64,000 nucleotides of DNA from Dryococelus australis (lineage: Eukaryota > Arthropoda > Insecta > Phasmatodea > Phasmatidae), in assembly GCA_029891345.1 (NCBI GenBank), contig CM057000.1, positions 133,164,163 through 133,228,162 on the forward strand, written 5' to 3'. Both the position numbers and the translations under genes were made by a program. Of this stretch, positions 42,491 through 56,540 are shown piece by piece. Below the pieces are notes generated by a model, which ran no database searches, was not told the DNA's origin, and worked only from the letters and a program-made list of their open reading frames with translations. Numbering within the stretch: the first letter of the stretch is position 1; the number at the start of each line of letters is the position of its first letter.

Positions 42491-43740
42491 GTAATGCTGT
42501 CGCAGACGGACTACCAAAAAACGAAGATTCTTCTTACCAGTTTACAATGTTTCCATGTAGATGTTGTCAACCCAACAAAATTACTTTACTTTCACTGCTG
42601 TATTTTTATTTAACTATACTTACTGACTTCATTTCTCTAGCGAGGAGTTGCCCATGCGCCGGACACATGAGTCTAATGACTGTTTTATAGAAAACAACTC
42701 AACTATTGAAAATTAATGAAAACCTTAAAAAGTTCCAGAATAACGAGAAGTGAACTTGTTCGTAACGAGACGAAATTTTAAGTCCCAAAAAAAAACTAGT
42801 AAAATGATTTTATTTAAAATATATTTAGAACTGGGTACATTAATCTGGATACAATAATGTACAAACGAAAGTCAACGTGCATTCGAAATTAATTACATAA
42901 TTTTAAGTAATTTATTCATTCGAGAATTACTAATAATTTCTTGCAGTATACACACATCTATTATATATTGTCGTGGTTAACACGCACAAAGTGAGTCAAC
43001 TCACCACAGGTTGCAGATGCCCAACCCAATCGCCTTATCCATCAAGTCATGCAACTACTATTTTGATAATTAATTGAGCTTTAGAATAGCGTGTGTTTTG
43101 GAAGTTTTGGATTCATTTAAAAATGGGTAGGATAAATTATTTAAAAAAATATAGCCATTGAAGTTGAGCGTTTATTAAAAAGTATTTCTTTTTTCATATG
43201 CATGAACGGTTCCCAAAAACGTTTTAAGATACAGAAAATTTTCCAGCTGCTTTGGAGCAGTAAATAGCAGGCTATCTACAGAATTTCACATCTCTTATAC
43301 TTCTATTGTTTTCTTTTTGGGTGAAACTATAGGGGCAAAGCAGTACTTTTCGTGATGTCACTTTCTTTTAAACTATTTAAAACTACGTGAACATTTTCTT
43401 TCTATCTCATGAAGTTAATTTTAATCCACTCAAGTGTTCAGTTCAGTTGTTACTGTAACATCAAAAACTAGGCCAACAGAACTTTTATCATGTGTGACGA
43501 TACCTCGTCACGTAACTTGGCGCCTGGTTGTTTTATGACAAGGTTTTCAACAATTGGTTGCCGTGGCGCGACTGTAGAGTACTTTTATTCAGTGTATTTT
43601 AAATCGACTGGCCGATTATTATTTTGCTATTGTATATCAAATGTAGTGGAATATTTAATAGTCTTAGAATGTAGTAATTTTATTTGCTAATTGTACGTTT
43701 ATTTTATGCTGGTATATTTCAAATAGTACTTCATTGGTTG
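42491..43740. other. AT-rich intergenic DNA
   Basis: No gene, RNA or element boundary recognised. Confidence 0.45.
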
Positions 43741-44300
43741 TTAGGGCGATCGCCACCAGGTGCGCTGCGTGTCGCGTGCCGTGGCGCTCCACTGGCTATG
43801 GCCTAGTCGGCTAAAGCCCATTGCAAGGATCACACGTAGTGTGTAATGCTCCACGCATCGTGCGATCGCTGCCAAACTGCGGCCGGCGATACACGAATGA
43901 AGGCGGTCTCGGGCCGCAATGTTTTGCACGTAACGTGTAAGTAAGAAGCTGCTAGCTTGGTGTAAAGACTGCACGTTTATTATTACGCAACGTAACTTAG
44001 AGCTACGCCCTCGCCACCGCAGAAGTGTGACGGTCCTGCTGTAATGTTTATTTATGAAAACTTGCAAGCGCCGGGAGTGATAGATAATTGTGCGCAGCAA
44101 CGTAACTGTAGCGTGGCTGTTGTGTGCACAAACGCTAAGAGCATCGAGGCACATTCAATGCGCCGGAGCAGCGGTCAGCTGACGAGCTGTGCGACCAAGT
44201 CGTCCTGGCGGGCGCTGGGGCCTGCGACTCGGCGCGACAACGAGCATTTTCCTGGGGCTGCGTGTTGTCCCGTGCTGCTACGTCACTGCTAAATACCAGG
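43741..44300. other. CpG-rich island-like region, no gene recognised
   Basis: About 560 bp of CpG-rich DNA in an AT-rich setting, with GCGATCGC at about 43746 and GCGATCGC-like text near 43863. A 137-residue minus frame (43741-44154) and an 82-residue plus frame overlap and lack recognisable domains. It could be a promoter or first exon of a distant gene, but nothing in the window supports one. Confidence 0.4.
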
Positions 44301-45249
44301 TGTGAGAGGAGCGAATCTTGGTGTGGCCAGTACTGTGTATATGTTATGCATGTTCTGCGTCGTTAAAATGTTGTGAAAGTTTGCGACGCGGAGCGCACCT
44401 CGCCTGCGAGCGTCTTGTACTGCGACACGTAATATTAAATGTATATAGGGACAGGAATATTTTATTAAATGTGTTGCCCGTAAACGTAATTTTTTAGTAT
44501 AAATGTTTAACCACTTGATAGTGAATTTGGAAGCGTTAATGCTTGTTACGTATGAGACGGCGGAGTGTTAAAGCAAGTGAAGACAGCAGACTGTAAAATA
44601 TTAGTGAATAAAATAACTAGCAATTTAAACTGAAAATTAGTGCGCGTTATCAGTTACTGTTTAAATCCTCTGCCTGCATATCTGACAGTTGCAAATATTA
44701 ATATCGAGCTGATGGCCTGTTGTGTGGATAATGAGACTGCGCAACGTTCACACAGATACTCGACTAACGACGAGTTTGCTATCTGTTCTTAAGATTTGTT
44801 GTTCTTTTCTATAATTGAGTTCGTCGTCTACTCACGAGTTATGTTTGGAGGTTTAGGGTACTTTGGCAAAGTGAGGTAGCGTTTGAGTATCCTGAAACCC
44901 GCGCTGGCTAGACGGCGGCTCACATGCCACACAAATGTTAAAATAAAACATCAAAGACCTGAATCAAAAAGTCGGTTACGTGTATTGAGGAAAACAACAA
45001 AGAATTCCTTTCAGTTAAATTAACTCAAGTGTTCAACTGCGCAGGCGAGCTTATATATGGTTGGGTCTGTGGTCCTAAGGAAGTCAATTATATGGGAGTA
45101 ACAAGGGAATTGTTGTTCTTATAGGACGGCTGTTCTAACAAGATATTTGTTTACTTAACGAAAAACGAAAATTAAACTACAGTTGATTTGCGCGAGTATA
45201 CGAATGTCATAAAAGAATTAGATAATTGTGAAATACAATATCAGAGGGC
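44301..45249. other. No gene recognised
   Basis: Includes an imperfect GCGACGCGGAGCGC/GCGAGCGTC hairpin near 44380-44420. Otherwise unremarkable. Confidence 0.4.
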
Positions 45250-45510
45250 TGAGTTGAGTTGAGTTGAGAGATTTGGGCGGCTCTTAACAACGAGGCCTTC
45301 AGAGCTGGTGAGGTTGAAATGAGGTGAGAACGGAGCAGGGCCGGAATGCAAGGGTGGCAGAAACGGGATAACCCAGAGAAAACCCGCCGACCAACTTCAT
45401 CGTCCGGCAAGATTCCCACTTACGAAAATCCAGAGTAACCCTGCAGGAGACGGGACCATGTTATCCTTGGTGAGAGGCGAGCAGTCTAACCGCTCAGTTA
45501 CCGCGGCTCC
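45250..45510 (-). mobile_element. SINE-A copy 9
   Basis: Minus-strand copy with the head complement TACCGCGGCTCC at the right and a GAGTT-repeat tail at the left (GAGTTGAGTTGAGTTGAGAG). This tail shows that the family ends in a short simple repeat. Box A complement CAGTCTAACCGCTCAG is intact and box B is lost. Confidence 0.9.
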
Positions 45511-48500
45511 ATTCACACGAGCAGACTTATAGGCTGCAAAAAAAAATTAGGACAGTTTTAGCGAGGGCAAAAACCTTGATATATTCGTTTTGGACAGAGG
45601 TGATTAATACTGCAGCATTCGTCTTGAACATAGCCGAAAAAAAAAAGGTACGGCCAGTCGAAAAAAAACACCTAATTAAATATACACTCATGAATTATTG
45701 ACTGTCGAAGCGTTGTTCAAGTATTTGGTAGTGAAGTCTGTGTCGTACATAAAGGAAAAGGACGCATCTCTGCTGACCACGCCGATAACATCAAGGGCTG
45801 AGGAAACTATTTGACATGTGTAAGGAAGGTGGAAATCAAGAGATATGTAATGTTCCAAGAGAAAATTCGGGAAACGGCATAAAACATCAGGGAAAACGTT
45901 GATTTGATGTAATCGGCAGGGAAGGAGGAAAATAAACGAAAGAATAGTGCGCAATATGAAAGAAGTGGCAGAGAAACTTGGGAAATGAATACAATTAAAA
46001 AGCATGAATCAGATAGCGACAAAGAGGGGGAAATATTGCTTGCTATAGGGAGGAAGAAAAATTGGGGCAGCGTGAACAATTGGATCGAAGGTAGAACAAG
46101 ATTAGCAGACCAGCTTAGCTGGATAGTAATAAAAAATGCCTCCTTATAGAAGAACACGAACAGCGTGCATAATTGTAATGCTACTTAGAAAAGAAGCGGT
46201 ACAAACAAATGGGCATAGGGAATCGAGGAAGAACTGAAGGTACAAGAAACCCGACAGCTTAGTCCGAATGTGTGGTACTTACAGATAAGACTGTAGACTG
46301 TAGCAAGTGGGTTATTAAAGAATAGTTAGCGAAAAGCTAGAAGAATACAAGACTAGACTGTTACAAGACATTTTTTTACAGAGTGAGTTTTATGAACCAG
46401 TTGCAAAATAAGCTACTTCCTATTTTTGTGGTTGTTTGCAAATAAACTTAGATCATTGTTTGCCAGTTAAATGTGGGTAACAATTCGGATGCGAAACTCG
46501 TGGAAGAGATGTACAATTGCCAAGTGAGCCAAACGTAAATATAAGATAAAATTATCCAACGTAACTTATCCATATGTGAATTTGAAATGTGGCTTAAATA
46601 TTGACGTAGAACATTTGACTCAGTTATGAACAAAAAATATATATTTTTTATGGTATGAATGTGAGCATTTACTGTCTGTTTGCTAAGCGTAAAAGAAAAC
46701 AGCAACTGTAGGCACTGGCGTGTATTATTGATTTTTTACTAATTGATACACAAGATATAGAAATGTATATTTTCAAAACATGTACACATTAAAAAGTTTT
46801 ATTCTAGAGAGACACTGTCCACAAATGTTGTGATGAGAGTGATGATGAACTAGCAGATGAGTGTACTAAACCTTAAACAATTGAGCAATATTTTACATTC
46901 AGAAAACAAGTAACCGTGACGATATGTTTTTAGAGGGTGTAACACAAGTGTTGTTGCTATTCCCGCACGTGATGATCAGTTGTTAGAAAGGCGGCCACAG
47001 TGATGTTGATGTATCGAATATTGCGATAAATACAGTTCGCATGAATGCAATCATTTGCTTGTGTTTTTGTACATGCGGCAAGTTTGGTTAAATGTGAGAC
47101 TTCAATTTTGTTACACCCGCGAAAATTAGAAAACTAATTCTCTCCACAAATATTTTGGGATGAACATTAAAAAGTAATAATTTTTTTTTTTGGGGAAAGC
47201 TTTTTTACTCTATCTTGTTATTCAAATTAAAAGCCTAAGAAACCACAACTCCTATATATTTCAATAGTATTAAATTTAAAAACAAAATTATTAATTTTAT
47301 AATTAACAGTTCATCCCGGTCTGTGCACATGCCAGCTAACATTTAGTAAATGTTTGTTCCATTCTTCTATTTGGACAAAAAATAGTTATTACAGAAATAT
47401 TTTTTTTTTGTTATGACAATGTGAGAGATGTTTTCAAATGAGTTATAGTTGGAACATGAATGGATAAAACTTCTCTGGAAAATCGAATTTGGTGCGCGAG
47501 TAGAACAATTTGCATGGAAAGTATAGAACAAGTGATCACCTTTCTGCCCTATTCTGATGGGGTTTCTTCGGGGGTGTTTCCCACGTCTCCATCCCTCAGG
47601 GGGTAGAGGGCGTGTCACAAGGAAGAGCATCTATTCCAAGTTCCCATTATGGAAGTACGCAAAAACACCGGCAATAAATTAACGCTTTAATTAAGGCATC
47701 AATTACCAAAAGCAAATTAGAGAGCTATTACTTAGGGCTCCGCCGTAGCTGAAGAAGGACTCTTAATTGTATTTACACTTCAGGAATGAACTAAAGTATA
47801 ATCGGCATTCCTTCATTAGCTAATGCCCGAGAGAGTTGTCCGACTGCTACAGTATCTCTGACCAGTTTTAATGTAGACGTTTCCAGCTTCATTTATGTGA
47901 AATTATAACCAGGGAACCCATAGTGATAAGGAAAATAATTGTGACACGGCGTCAGATAATTCAGCAATTCTTACATCCTGAATTTGTATTTGCGTTCATA
48001 CTCTACTGCGTGTACGCTGCCTAAAGACCCAGCTGTAATGAACTTTTATTCGACCGACTGAGGAGCTAATATAGTAACCAAAGAAATATAATAAATTTTA
48101 ATAGTTCCACATTGTATTTGCAATTCAAAAGTCACCATCCGCCAAACTTGTATCTTTACTTGTTCTGAAAATTACCTAGTTTTTAAAACTTCCTTCTTTT
48201 TTCGAGCGGATTTGTCATAGTGAGCTTTCCACATATCTTACTTTAAACAGAGATACTTCTTAACATTTGTTTCGGCATGTGATATTAGATCTTCTGCGGT
48301 AGTTGGGAATGTAGTTCTAATTTTTTCTGTTTAAAACCTATAATGACGTCATCAGCTCCATAACTGGGTAATTGTGTTTCATCAGTGCTCTTGTGCACTA
48401 AGAGTTATCTTTTAAACTCTTCTTAAGTATTGATGTTTTCCATTCGAATGATGAATATGAAACTTTGACATAAACAAGTAATTCAGGGTTACTTAAGTAC

Positions 48501-48690
48501 ATAAGAACTTTTTGCATGACATCCTTTACAATCACAGAAGAATCTTTCTTCAGTGGTCAAATATCGAGCCAATGAAAAATAATACTGATGACTAGACAGC
48601 TTTTATATCCAAAATAAAATATTTCGACCCAAACTTTCTAAACCTTGTTATGGGAATTTAACGTTATATGACAAGTTACTTACAATTGCA
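45511..48690. other. About 3.2 kb without a recognised feature
   Basis: AT-rich. The longer minus frames at 45688-46157 overlap each other in two frames and contain no known domain. No tRNA, TIR pair or family member is seen. This is the largest apparently element-free stretch in the window. Confidence 0.45.
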
Positions 48691-48692
48691 AG

Positions 48693-48792
<100 letters not shown>

Positions 48793-49289
48793 CGAGTATG
48801 GATTTTCTAACATTATATATATATTTTTCACAAGTATGGATTTTCTAACATTGAGGGGGATATCATCAGCAATTTTTGGACAGTAAAATAGCATACTAGG
48901 CATTGGCAATAGTTCTGCTTCAACATGGACATCTCCTGTGTTCCAGTTGGAACAAAAGAATTTTAAGCAACATAAGCGCCGATGTACTGCACTCATTTAA
49001 CAGCTTTACAGCTTCATTTTACAAGTTGCCACACATTCTTAACAGCCTAATTAAAGCTCGTTATTTTTATCTAGCCACTCATATAACTTCCGGATTTTTT
49101 TAGACACAGTCTTTTACAGATTTACAGCTAAATAGTGATATACTTTGTAAGTTCACTGGCAGGTGTTTTGACACCATGCAAACCCCTCAAAGCATACCAT
49201 AGTCATGGTCAGTTTCATTAAAAATGTATCTGGGTAACATACTTTAGGTGACCAAAATCACTGGACACCCCACTTGTTTTTCCAAAGGT

Positions 49290-49545
49290 GCCAGCCACAC
49301 GACTAATAGGATATCGGATTTTCTTTTGCTGCGATTACATCGTTGACCCTATGGGTTTGCATATATTTAGGTCTATTACAAAGCTGATGGAATGAGTTTT
49401 CAATCTTCTGATAATGTAGTGAACAATTGACATTCGTCTGTTAATAAGGTGGGCCTGTCACACAAACGATGCCTCATGTCATCCCAAAGAAAAATAATTG
49501 CATTCCAGTTGGGGCTGTAAGTGGACCAACTGGGCATTTTACTTG
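49290..49545 (-). pseudogene. Tc1-like transposase C-terminal remnant
   Basis: Reading leftwards, pieces resemble NPIExLWDxMxxRLxxR (here WNAIIFLWDDMRHRLCDRPT) and then the LFTTLSED segment seen before the last helices of Tc1 transposases. The frame is broken by stops. The third catalytic acid block is degraded (the PNWNAI region lacks the E). Inactive. Confidence 0.6.
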
Positions 49546-49726
49546 GATAACTTCAAACCAGATGTGAATCTCCTTGCTTAATAAACAGGAGAATATTCAT
49601 TATTATTCAGGAAAGGGTATATTGCAACTTTTGCCTTAATGTGAGAAGCATGTTATTAGATATGCTTTTTTTACAGGCTGAAGTTCATTGATCTACCGAT
49701 TAAAATTAATGGCCGAGCCCTAACTA

Positions 49727-49731
<5 letters not shown>

Positions 49732-49769
<38 letters not shown>
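49732..49769. repeat. AG microsatellite
   Basis: (AG)19 or so inside the Tc1-like element, followed by a CCACCACCACCTCC tract. Confidence 0.95.
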
Positions 49770-49771
<2 letters not shown>

Positions 49772-50492
49772 TTCAAAAATTTTCCCCACCACCACCTCCA
49801 CTACCACCACCAAATTTCACTATAGGCACAATATGTTCCAGTATAATTCGGTAAGCCTCTACTAGTTCCACACACATCCATCCGAGAGGCAGATAATATG
49901 CAATGACTCAACAGTCTATAGGTCATTCTTCCATTCTTCCTCATTCCAATTGCTGTTGCTTAAACCATTCAGAATGACATCGGGCATTGATGCACGTGGT
50001 CGGCATCTTTCTAGCAGTGGCACGACCATGAACACCAAATACTGTCACATCCACACTGTTATTCCTATCTCTGACCTCTGTACTTGAGTATTTGAGATGC
50101 GTCTGAAGTCTTCTGCGGTCGTAGACATGGCTGTATGAATATCCAATCACACAACACATCTCAAAATTCACCTGTATCACTTCGTTAGTTTCTTGAGTTT
50201 ACCGGAGCAATACTCAGTGCCAGTGATTCCTTGTTGTTTGCTCTTAGCAGAGACAGCACTAAGAGTAAAGCAAATAACATTTAACTGCTATCAAATCTCT
50301 ATGACAAAATTTCCGAATTTATGGGCCAATAAAACTATGCCCCTTTCGAATGCACAAAACTCTCTCCATTGACTCATGGCAACAAACATGTATATGGTGT
50401 AGGGTATTTTTGCCTTAGCTCTATAGTTATATACTGGGCAAGCTCATTGGGAGTAAAGGGATGTTCAAGTAACTTTTGGCCGAACACTATAT

Positions 50493-52257
50493 CAGCAAAT
50501 TGTAATTTTGTCCATAGCACACAACACAGATTTTTATTATAATTAAGGAATTTGACACAGTTTGGTTACGTGCTTGCTCGTGATTGAAATGTAGACTCCT
50601 GCGTCAATTTGTTGTAAATCTAATGTTTATCCAACCCAAAGTGAGATGCACAACTGTTCCCCATTGACACCCTAACCATTTCAATTTCGTTTGCAGTAGT
50701 GTCATTTCTGGGTGGCAAGGACAGCTGCTGAATAACAGCGACGCATGTTCTTCATTGAAAAATTCAGGTTTTGTCAGAAAATGGATGAGAATTGTACTCA
50801 AGAATGGAAAGGCAGTAGACAGCGCAGAAATCCGGATTTCATAGTAGAGTGATAAACCGTAAAAAAAAAAGAGCATTGTGTAGTGGGGAGCAGTCTCCTG
50901 TGATTCTTGGTATTCCCTGATTGTGATCAAGGGGACCATTCAGGAGATTCTGTGGCCTGATGTGCTCCCTCCATGGTGTAGCTTCAGCAGGTAATTTTCC
51001 AAAGGTTTAACACCTGTCCACATGCCTGATGGGCTTCCCCTAAGTTCGACAGAGTATGTAGGGTGATGGCTAGCAATGTACACAAACTAACTTCTTCGGC
51101 TTGCTGTTGGCACAGAGTACTTGGGAATACACATGTGAAACAACCATTCATACCACGAACACCACACACAAACGCTATCAAAATGGCGTCGCTGGCAGCA
51201 GCGCGTGGGAATGCCGTTCGCTTATCAGTGGCTGGCAACCTAATCGCCAACCGACAGCCCAACCAATAGGGAACCTTTCGCAACAAAGGAGCCGCCACGC
51301 CATTTCTACTCCGTGCCACGGGGAAGCGCGATATTCACACGTGGTTGGCGGGTGCGGGCAGTTGTTTATCTAGCTGAACACCATAATAATGTCAACTGTA
51401 ATACAAATTAAAATTTACACTTCAACTGCCACTTCAAATTATGCAAGATCAGTGACATCCTAAGAAAGCACTGTAAGAATCATTTTCACATCCGTAATTC
51501 AATACAGTATATACCAAAAAGTTGCGAACCTCTCTGGCCCCTTTCCGCCGGTTATCACTGAATGTGTTGTCAGAAACATACACTTAGACGTCTACCAGGG
51601 AAGAACTCAGCTGCTAGACGTCGACGAGGATGAACAAATGATAATGTCTAACGGCCGTAGCTACCTTCCTTCCTATCATCATTCCTATAAAGGATATTCT
51701 AGGAGCACTACTTTCTCTATCTAGCTCTAGGTTAACTAGTTATGAAAATGTACTTAAAAACATAACATACCTAAGCGGTTAAGTCAGTAAATCAGCAAGG
51801 TAGGCATATGCATATAGGGTTAGTGGTCGTAACTGATGAGCACTTTCAAGTCTAAGTAAATGACTGACCCCCAGGGTCCGTCGAAGACTGCCGAGCACTT
51901 CCGAGCTGAGCCGAAGACCTCATAGTCGTACCTACAGCCTCAACTACAGCCGCTCAGCGCCCATTAAAAAGACATTGCGACATTCCCGGTATACTTACGC
52001 TACTCATATCTAAATTCCTGCCGATTTTAATGCAATGCTTTCCGGCCATAGCCAGAACTGGCCTTACCACGTCCCCTCCTATAGTATGTCTCATTCTTAG
52101 AATGCCATTTTATATGTGGGCCTATACACTACTGTAAGACGTGACAGTTTTTCCTACGTAATTATTCTTTCAACACAGCGTAACTTGTTGACTGTTGATA
52201 ATCGGTAGTCATCTGGCAACAGAGAGCTGCATGTACACTTTACTATGGCACCGGCTG
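50493..52257. other. No gene recognised
   Basis: A segment at about 51174-51290 (AAATGGCGTCGCTGGC ... CCAACCAATAGGGAAC) loosely resembles 14920-15025 (AAATGGCGTCACTGGGC ... GGCCAATAAGGAAAC), possibly an old shared repeat. Otherwise featureless. Confidence 0.35.
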
Positions 52258-52665
52258 TATATAGTCCATTCACGGTTTCTTCGGCCTTTTTGAATCAAAC
52301 CCTTGAAAAATCTCCCCATTTATGACGTGTTTAGTTATTTTCTAAATACGCCCTGTATCACAAGCATTTTATACTAATGTTCATAAAAGTTACTTTTTTT
52401 TTTCTTTTAAATTGAAATGTTATTCACATTTTATCTATAAATTATAATGCTTCATTTATAATAATCTGAATATAAATCAGGGAGAAAATAGGTATGTTGG
52501 TAGTGCCTAGTGAGAAATAGTCCTTATACAAAATACTGTTACACTGGTTGCGCACGAATGTGGTGCGTTGTCCCCCTGGTGTAATTCTCCAGACTTAGTT
52601 AAGCTTAGTTTGCACGAGGAGGAGGAGGAATATCCTGGAAGTAGAACTTTTCAGAAAAGGCTATA
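52258..52665 (-). mobile_element. TA-2 element copy e
   Basis: Left tip TATATAGTCCATTCACGGTT, then TTGAATCAAACCCTTGAAAA, the reverse of copy a's right part. The right end CAGAAAAGGCTATA lacks part of the TIR. The interior GTGTAATTCTCCAGACTTAG is clear. Confidence 0.8.
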
Positions 52666-52679
52666 CAGTACGTTCCAGG

Positions 52680-53215
52680 GATGAGCGAGCGGCGTGTTTT
52701 TGCTGCAGCAGAGGGCGAATACCTGTCGCGACTGACGAGGAACTTTGTGGGCGTATGACAGACACACTGCCGCCATACCACACCCCGCCCCACCCACCAC
52801 CGGAAATCCAATAATGATGGCGCCGCAGAATCGATAAATTGTTTCGCGTCGGCCGGATGCTGCGCGGGTTAACAGTTGCCGAGGGGTCGGCAAGGAGGAA
52901 GTCTCTCTTTGATTGGGCAGGGGAAGAAGGGGACGCCACGGCTACCCCGACCAGGCCGCGATGCAGGGGGTGGTGGAGGAGGCTGGTGTTTGAACAGTCG
53001 ACCCCTGACCCTCGCGATGTGAGGTAGCAGACGCTCTATCGATCTCCGGGGGAGGCAAGGACCCGACAATGGCCCACCCCGGCCTACAGAGATCCTGTCT
53101 CCCCTTATGACGGGGCTCCTTGATCCGTCCTGTATCCTGCACGCCCGATAACGTCAGGATGCGCATTAGTGACGGCCAGGACAGCTCGGCTCGGCACGGC
53201 GCGGTCAGGATGGAT
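52680..53215. other. GC-rich patch with a tRNA-like segment
   Basis: CpG-rich DNA between two TA-2 copies. Overlapping open frames on both strands have no recognised domain. A tRNA-like stretch is listed separately. Confidence 0.4.
52988..53052 (-). repeat. tRNA-like segment, pseudogene
   Basis: On the minus strand GATCGATAGAGCGTCTGCTA looks like a D-arm/box A (TAGAGCG), and AGGGTCAGGGGTCGACTGTT followed by CAAA looks like a variable loop plus T-arm with an altered box B. Stem pairing looks incomplete, so I call it a pseudogene or SINE remnant. Confidence 0.4.
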
Positions 53216-53223
53216 AAGTAGGC

Positions 53224-53632
53224 TACAATCATTCCACGGTTACTTCCAACTTTTCTGAATTCCTGCTATAATTCTACTTCTTGGATAGTTTCCCGCCCTA
53301 TACAAACTAAGCTTTACCAAATATTGAATGTTACACTGCATTCGTGCGCACTCAATGTAATATTACTTTGTATAAGAACTAGTTGTTACTAGGCCTTAAC
53401 CACACCCCCATTTTGCTACGCTTTATTTCAAACTAATTATAAATATAAATATTACAATTTATAGGTAAAATATAAGTAAAATTGTAAATTCGCCAAAAAT
53501 GAGGTACTTTTATGTTAACAGAAGTATAAAACGCTTGTTATACGTGGGATAACGATCAAACACGTCATACATGAAGTGTTTTTTTTCTAAGGTTTCATTA
53601 AAAAATGGTGAAGTTACCACGGATAGGCTATA
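53224..53632 (+). mobile_element. TA-2 element copy f
   Basis: Left CTACAATCATTCCACGGTTA, right AAAATGGTGAAGTTACCACG then GATAGGCTATA. Interior CAGAAGTATAAAACGCTTGT and CTTTGTATAAGAACTAGTTG match copy a. Confidence 0.8.
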
Positions 53633-54481
53633 CGAAATGGCGTAACAACAGTTTTGCTTTGTACTCCAATATACCACGTGGTTCCCAGAAGGCTAAATAA
53701 TATTTCACCTAAAATGTTGGCTCACTGGTAGCCTACATGTTAGTGAAGCTGGCGATACTAGCAAAGAGAGTGAAAGTTCCTTGAAGAAACACTGACGATT
53801 GTATTATAAAACAATGGTGGCATTATGTACCAACCTTCTGAGTTCATGTGCATTACCTTGTAATTTTCCTTACACAGTCATATTACCACGTGAAAACATA
53901 AAACTATTTGGTATTATACGTAAAACACAGGTCAGCGTATTATCACGAAATCTGGATGGTGAAGAAAAAGAGGATAAAATCGTACCCTGGATTAAAACTG
54001 AGAATGCTGTTTCATGAAATACAGTGCTAGGTATTGAACTGTAAGTATTTTGGCGAATTAGCTTTATTTTTGCAGGAAGTAATTTTTTTTTGTAAGGTAC
54101 TGTAAATCTAGAGCATGGATGGATTTTCGCGAAACTTGTGTGAAGTGCTAGTAACAGTTGTTTAAGTATTCTGCCAAAATTCTCGAGAGGTTTGTCATAT
54201 ACCTCGAGTTCTAAGACAAGTAAGGCACTTTATAAGTACTACAACTTTTCAGTGTCATCGGAATGATTTATGTAGGTCTAGTATGTTCTGTCGAAAATAA
54301 ACGTATTTCAATGTTCATACATTAATCTTTACAATGAGCATCTTGTACTTCTGTAAATATTGCTACCACAGATGTGACCTAATGTGCTGGTTTATTTAAC
54401 CATATACCAAAACAAAACAAGAATGCTCGTCACTTGATCGCAATAAACACGCTCATGATTTGCTTTGCGTAAATGCTACTA

Positions 54482-54512
<31 letters not shown>

Positions 54513-56540
54513 CGTAATTTGATGGTGTATAAATTACGTCGTCCGCTGTATTATGGATTATAAACTCCACGATATCTACAAAAGTACGACTGACGAAAAT
54601 CCGATACACATTCGCGCTTTAAGATGAATCTTCTGTGACGATCTCAGTTGAAAGCAAGAAAAATAAATATTTCAAGTCCACGTGGCTCCGGAATTGTTGC
54701 ACGCAAAGTAGTACTGTCGTTTATTAAATAAATAATATAATAAAAATATTTTTCACACACCGATATAATTATGCAGTGCCATGAAATTTAGAAGTTGTTT
54801 TGTCACAATAATTTATTGTTTGAGCAGTTTACTGCAAGCGCGAAAGTCCTGTCGCGAAAAGATACACGCTGGACTGAGAGAAAAACCACACAGATTTATG
54901 TCTGAAAAGTGTGAGCTTATACTTAAACCATCTGCATGAAATTATATCTCTAATAGCGCCAGTGATTAAGTTTTTTGAAATCTTATTTTCATGAGAGAAT
55001 GTAATATTCATATGATCACTGAAGGCGAAGTTAGGTAAAATAGGTACTAACACTAGCGGAAAATGCACGCTATTACGCGTATACTCTTATAGTGTCATAA
55101 AAAGTGAATTAGATCCATCTGCAAATTTAAACTTGAGAATAAGTATAAAAGTGCAGTGATTAACTGGCTGAAGTGTGGTGACTGTGATTCCCGCCTTGGG
55201 GGCCAAGTTAAAACGTTGGTTCTTATTAAACTACTTTCACATACGGCGACCTTGATTGTTTTTGCCGTTGCGCGATTAAGTCCAATAATTACTATGATTC
55301 CTGAATCGGTAGCAACCAAACGCACAAATAATTCGCCTGCGAGCTTTCGCAGCGGAAGTGAATGTCGGGAATTTTTTCTGTCCTTGCTATCAGAAACACA
55401 CAGGCGGCCATTTTATGTTGCGTTGGCTTATCGTTTTGTTTCCCAGAGACTTCTGTTTTCGATTTATTTCTACAGTATTAAAACGCCAGTAATTACATTT
55501 GTTTCCCTGGAAAGTTACATTACTACGTGGTGACCAAGCCAATTTCATTGATATTTTAAATCTAAAATGATAAACAATTCTGTTAACCATTAAAGGTTAA
55601 ATAATGAGTAATATGTCGTACACATCAGACAAATGCTCTTATAGTTTCTTGCCTTTGCCAAGGGTAGCATTGATCGGAATGAGGCATGGTTTTGCATTAC
55701 CCAATTTTTCGATCACACCGAAAATATTCCGGATATTTGATACTGAAATCGTTATAGGGCGTGAGGTTATTTTCGGTTAACTCATATTAAAATAATGTCG
55801 GAGATTGTAAATCGACGTTGAGATATCGGACTGCGATTGTATTCTTCATTACAGAAATGTTTGCATTTTCTTCATATTTATGTGACATTGTCTCAGGATT
55901 TGCTCTCGATGTTCTGCAGAACGTCGAGACCTACTCCGCCCACGTTCAAAGGAATTAAAATGTGGTAGCTCAAACGTAAGGCAAGCTGATTCACCCCAGA
56001 TAAATACTGTTGGTGGAATATGTGGTGTACATATAAAACTTCCTGGGAGCCAGTAAGAATTACACTCTAAATTTGAAGCAGTGCTATCGATCAGTAAAAT
56101 TAGTTTACAGATTTTTTTTCACATTAATCTGCTGTTATCTCTTGGTAAATCAGTGGGATGCACCGAGGTTTCATTGTCTGGCCAGCGAAATTCACTAGGA
56201 ATCAGTAAATATCCCTGCTTAATCAGTGAATACCAGCTACTACAACCATCATTAGAATTTGATTGGTTCAAGTGGTGGAGCAATTTCAACAGATGTGCAT
56301 TCAAGTTCGTTGATTCGGGGCAGTTTCGACTGTTTTGATTAATTGGTTCATCCGGCGGTAAATGGCGGATTGTTCTTTCACAGCTGACATTTTGTATGTC
56401 ACATTAACGCTGTTCGTGATGCGTCTCCGTTTCACGTCGTTAAGAGTCCGTCATTCTAGTTACGGTGTTAAGTATCACCTGTTTGTCATCTTCAGTGGTC
56501 GCATTCTGGAGAATGGTAGGCAGGTATTATCTATTCGAGA
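53633..56540. other. About 2.9 kb without a recognised feature
   Basis: AT-rich with a T27 run at about 54486-54512. The 125-residue plus frame at 55156-55533 overlaps minus frames and has no known domain. I find no element ends. Confidence 0.4.

Larger units (their letters stand above)
49257..50490 (-). mobile_element. Tc1-like element, about 1.23 kb
   Basis: Flanked by TA (49255-49256 and about 50491-50492). Ends GGTGACCAAAATCACTGGAC and TTCAAGTAACTTTTGGCCGA then ACACTATA, a diverged Tc1-type TIR pair. Minus-strand coding remnants lie in order: GVHGRATARKMPTTCINAR near 49980-50035, which resembles the G(L/V)HGR(V/T)ARKxP...AR block, and the C-terminal part near 49300-49530. The (AG)n run at 49732-49769 sits in the middle. 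Confidence 0.7.

Noticed and set aside
43741-44154. 137-residue minus-strand open frame in a CpG-rich region
   Set aside because: No recognisable domain, overlapped by a plus frame, and composition alone favours long open frames here.
55095-55590. Overlapping frames of up to 125 residues
   Set aside because: Open on both strands, with no known domain or repeat structure to support a gene.
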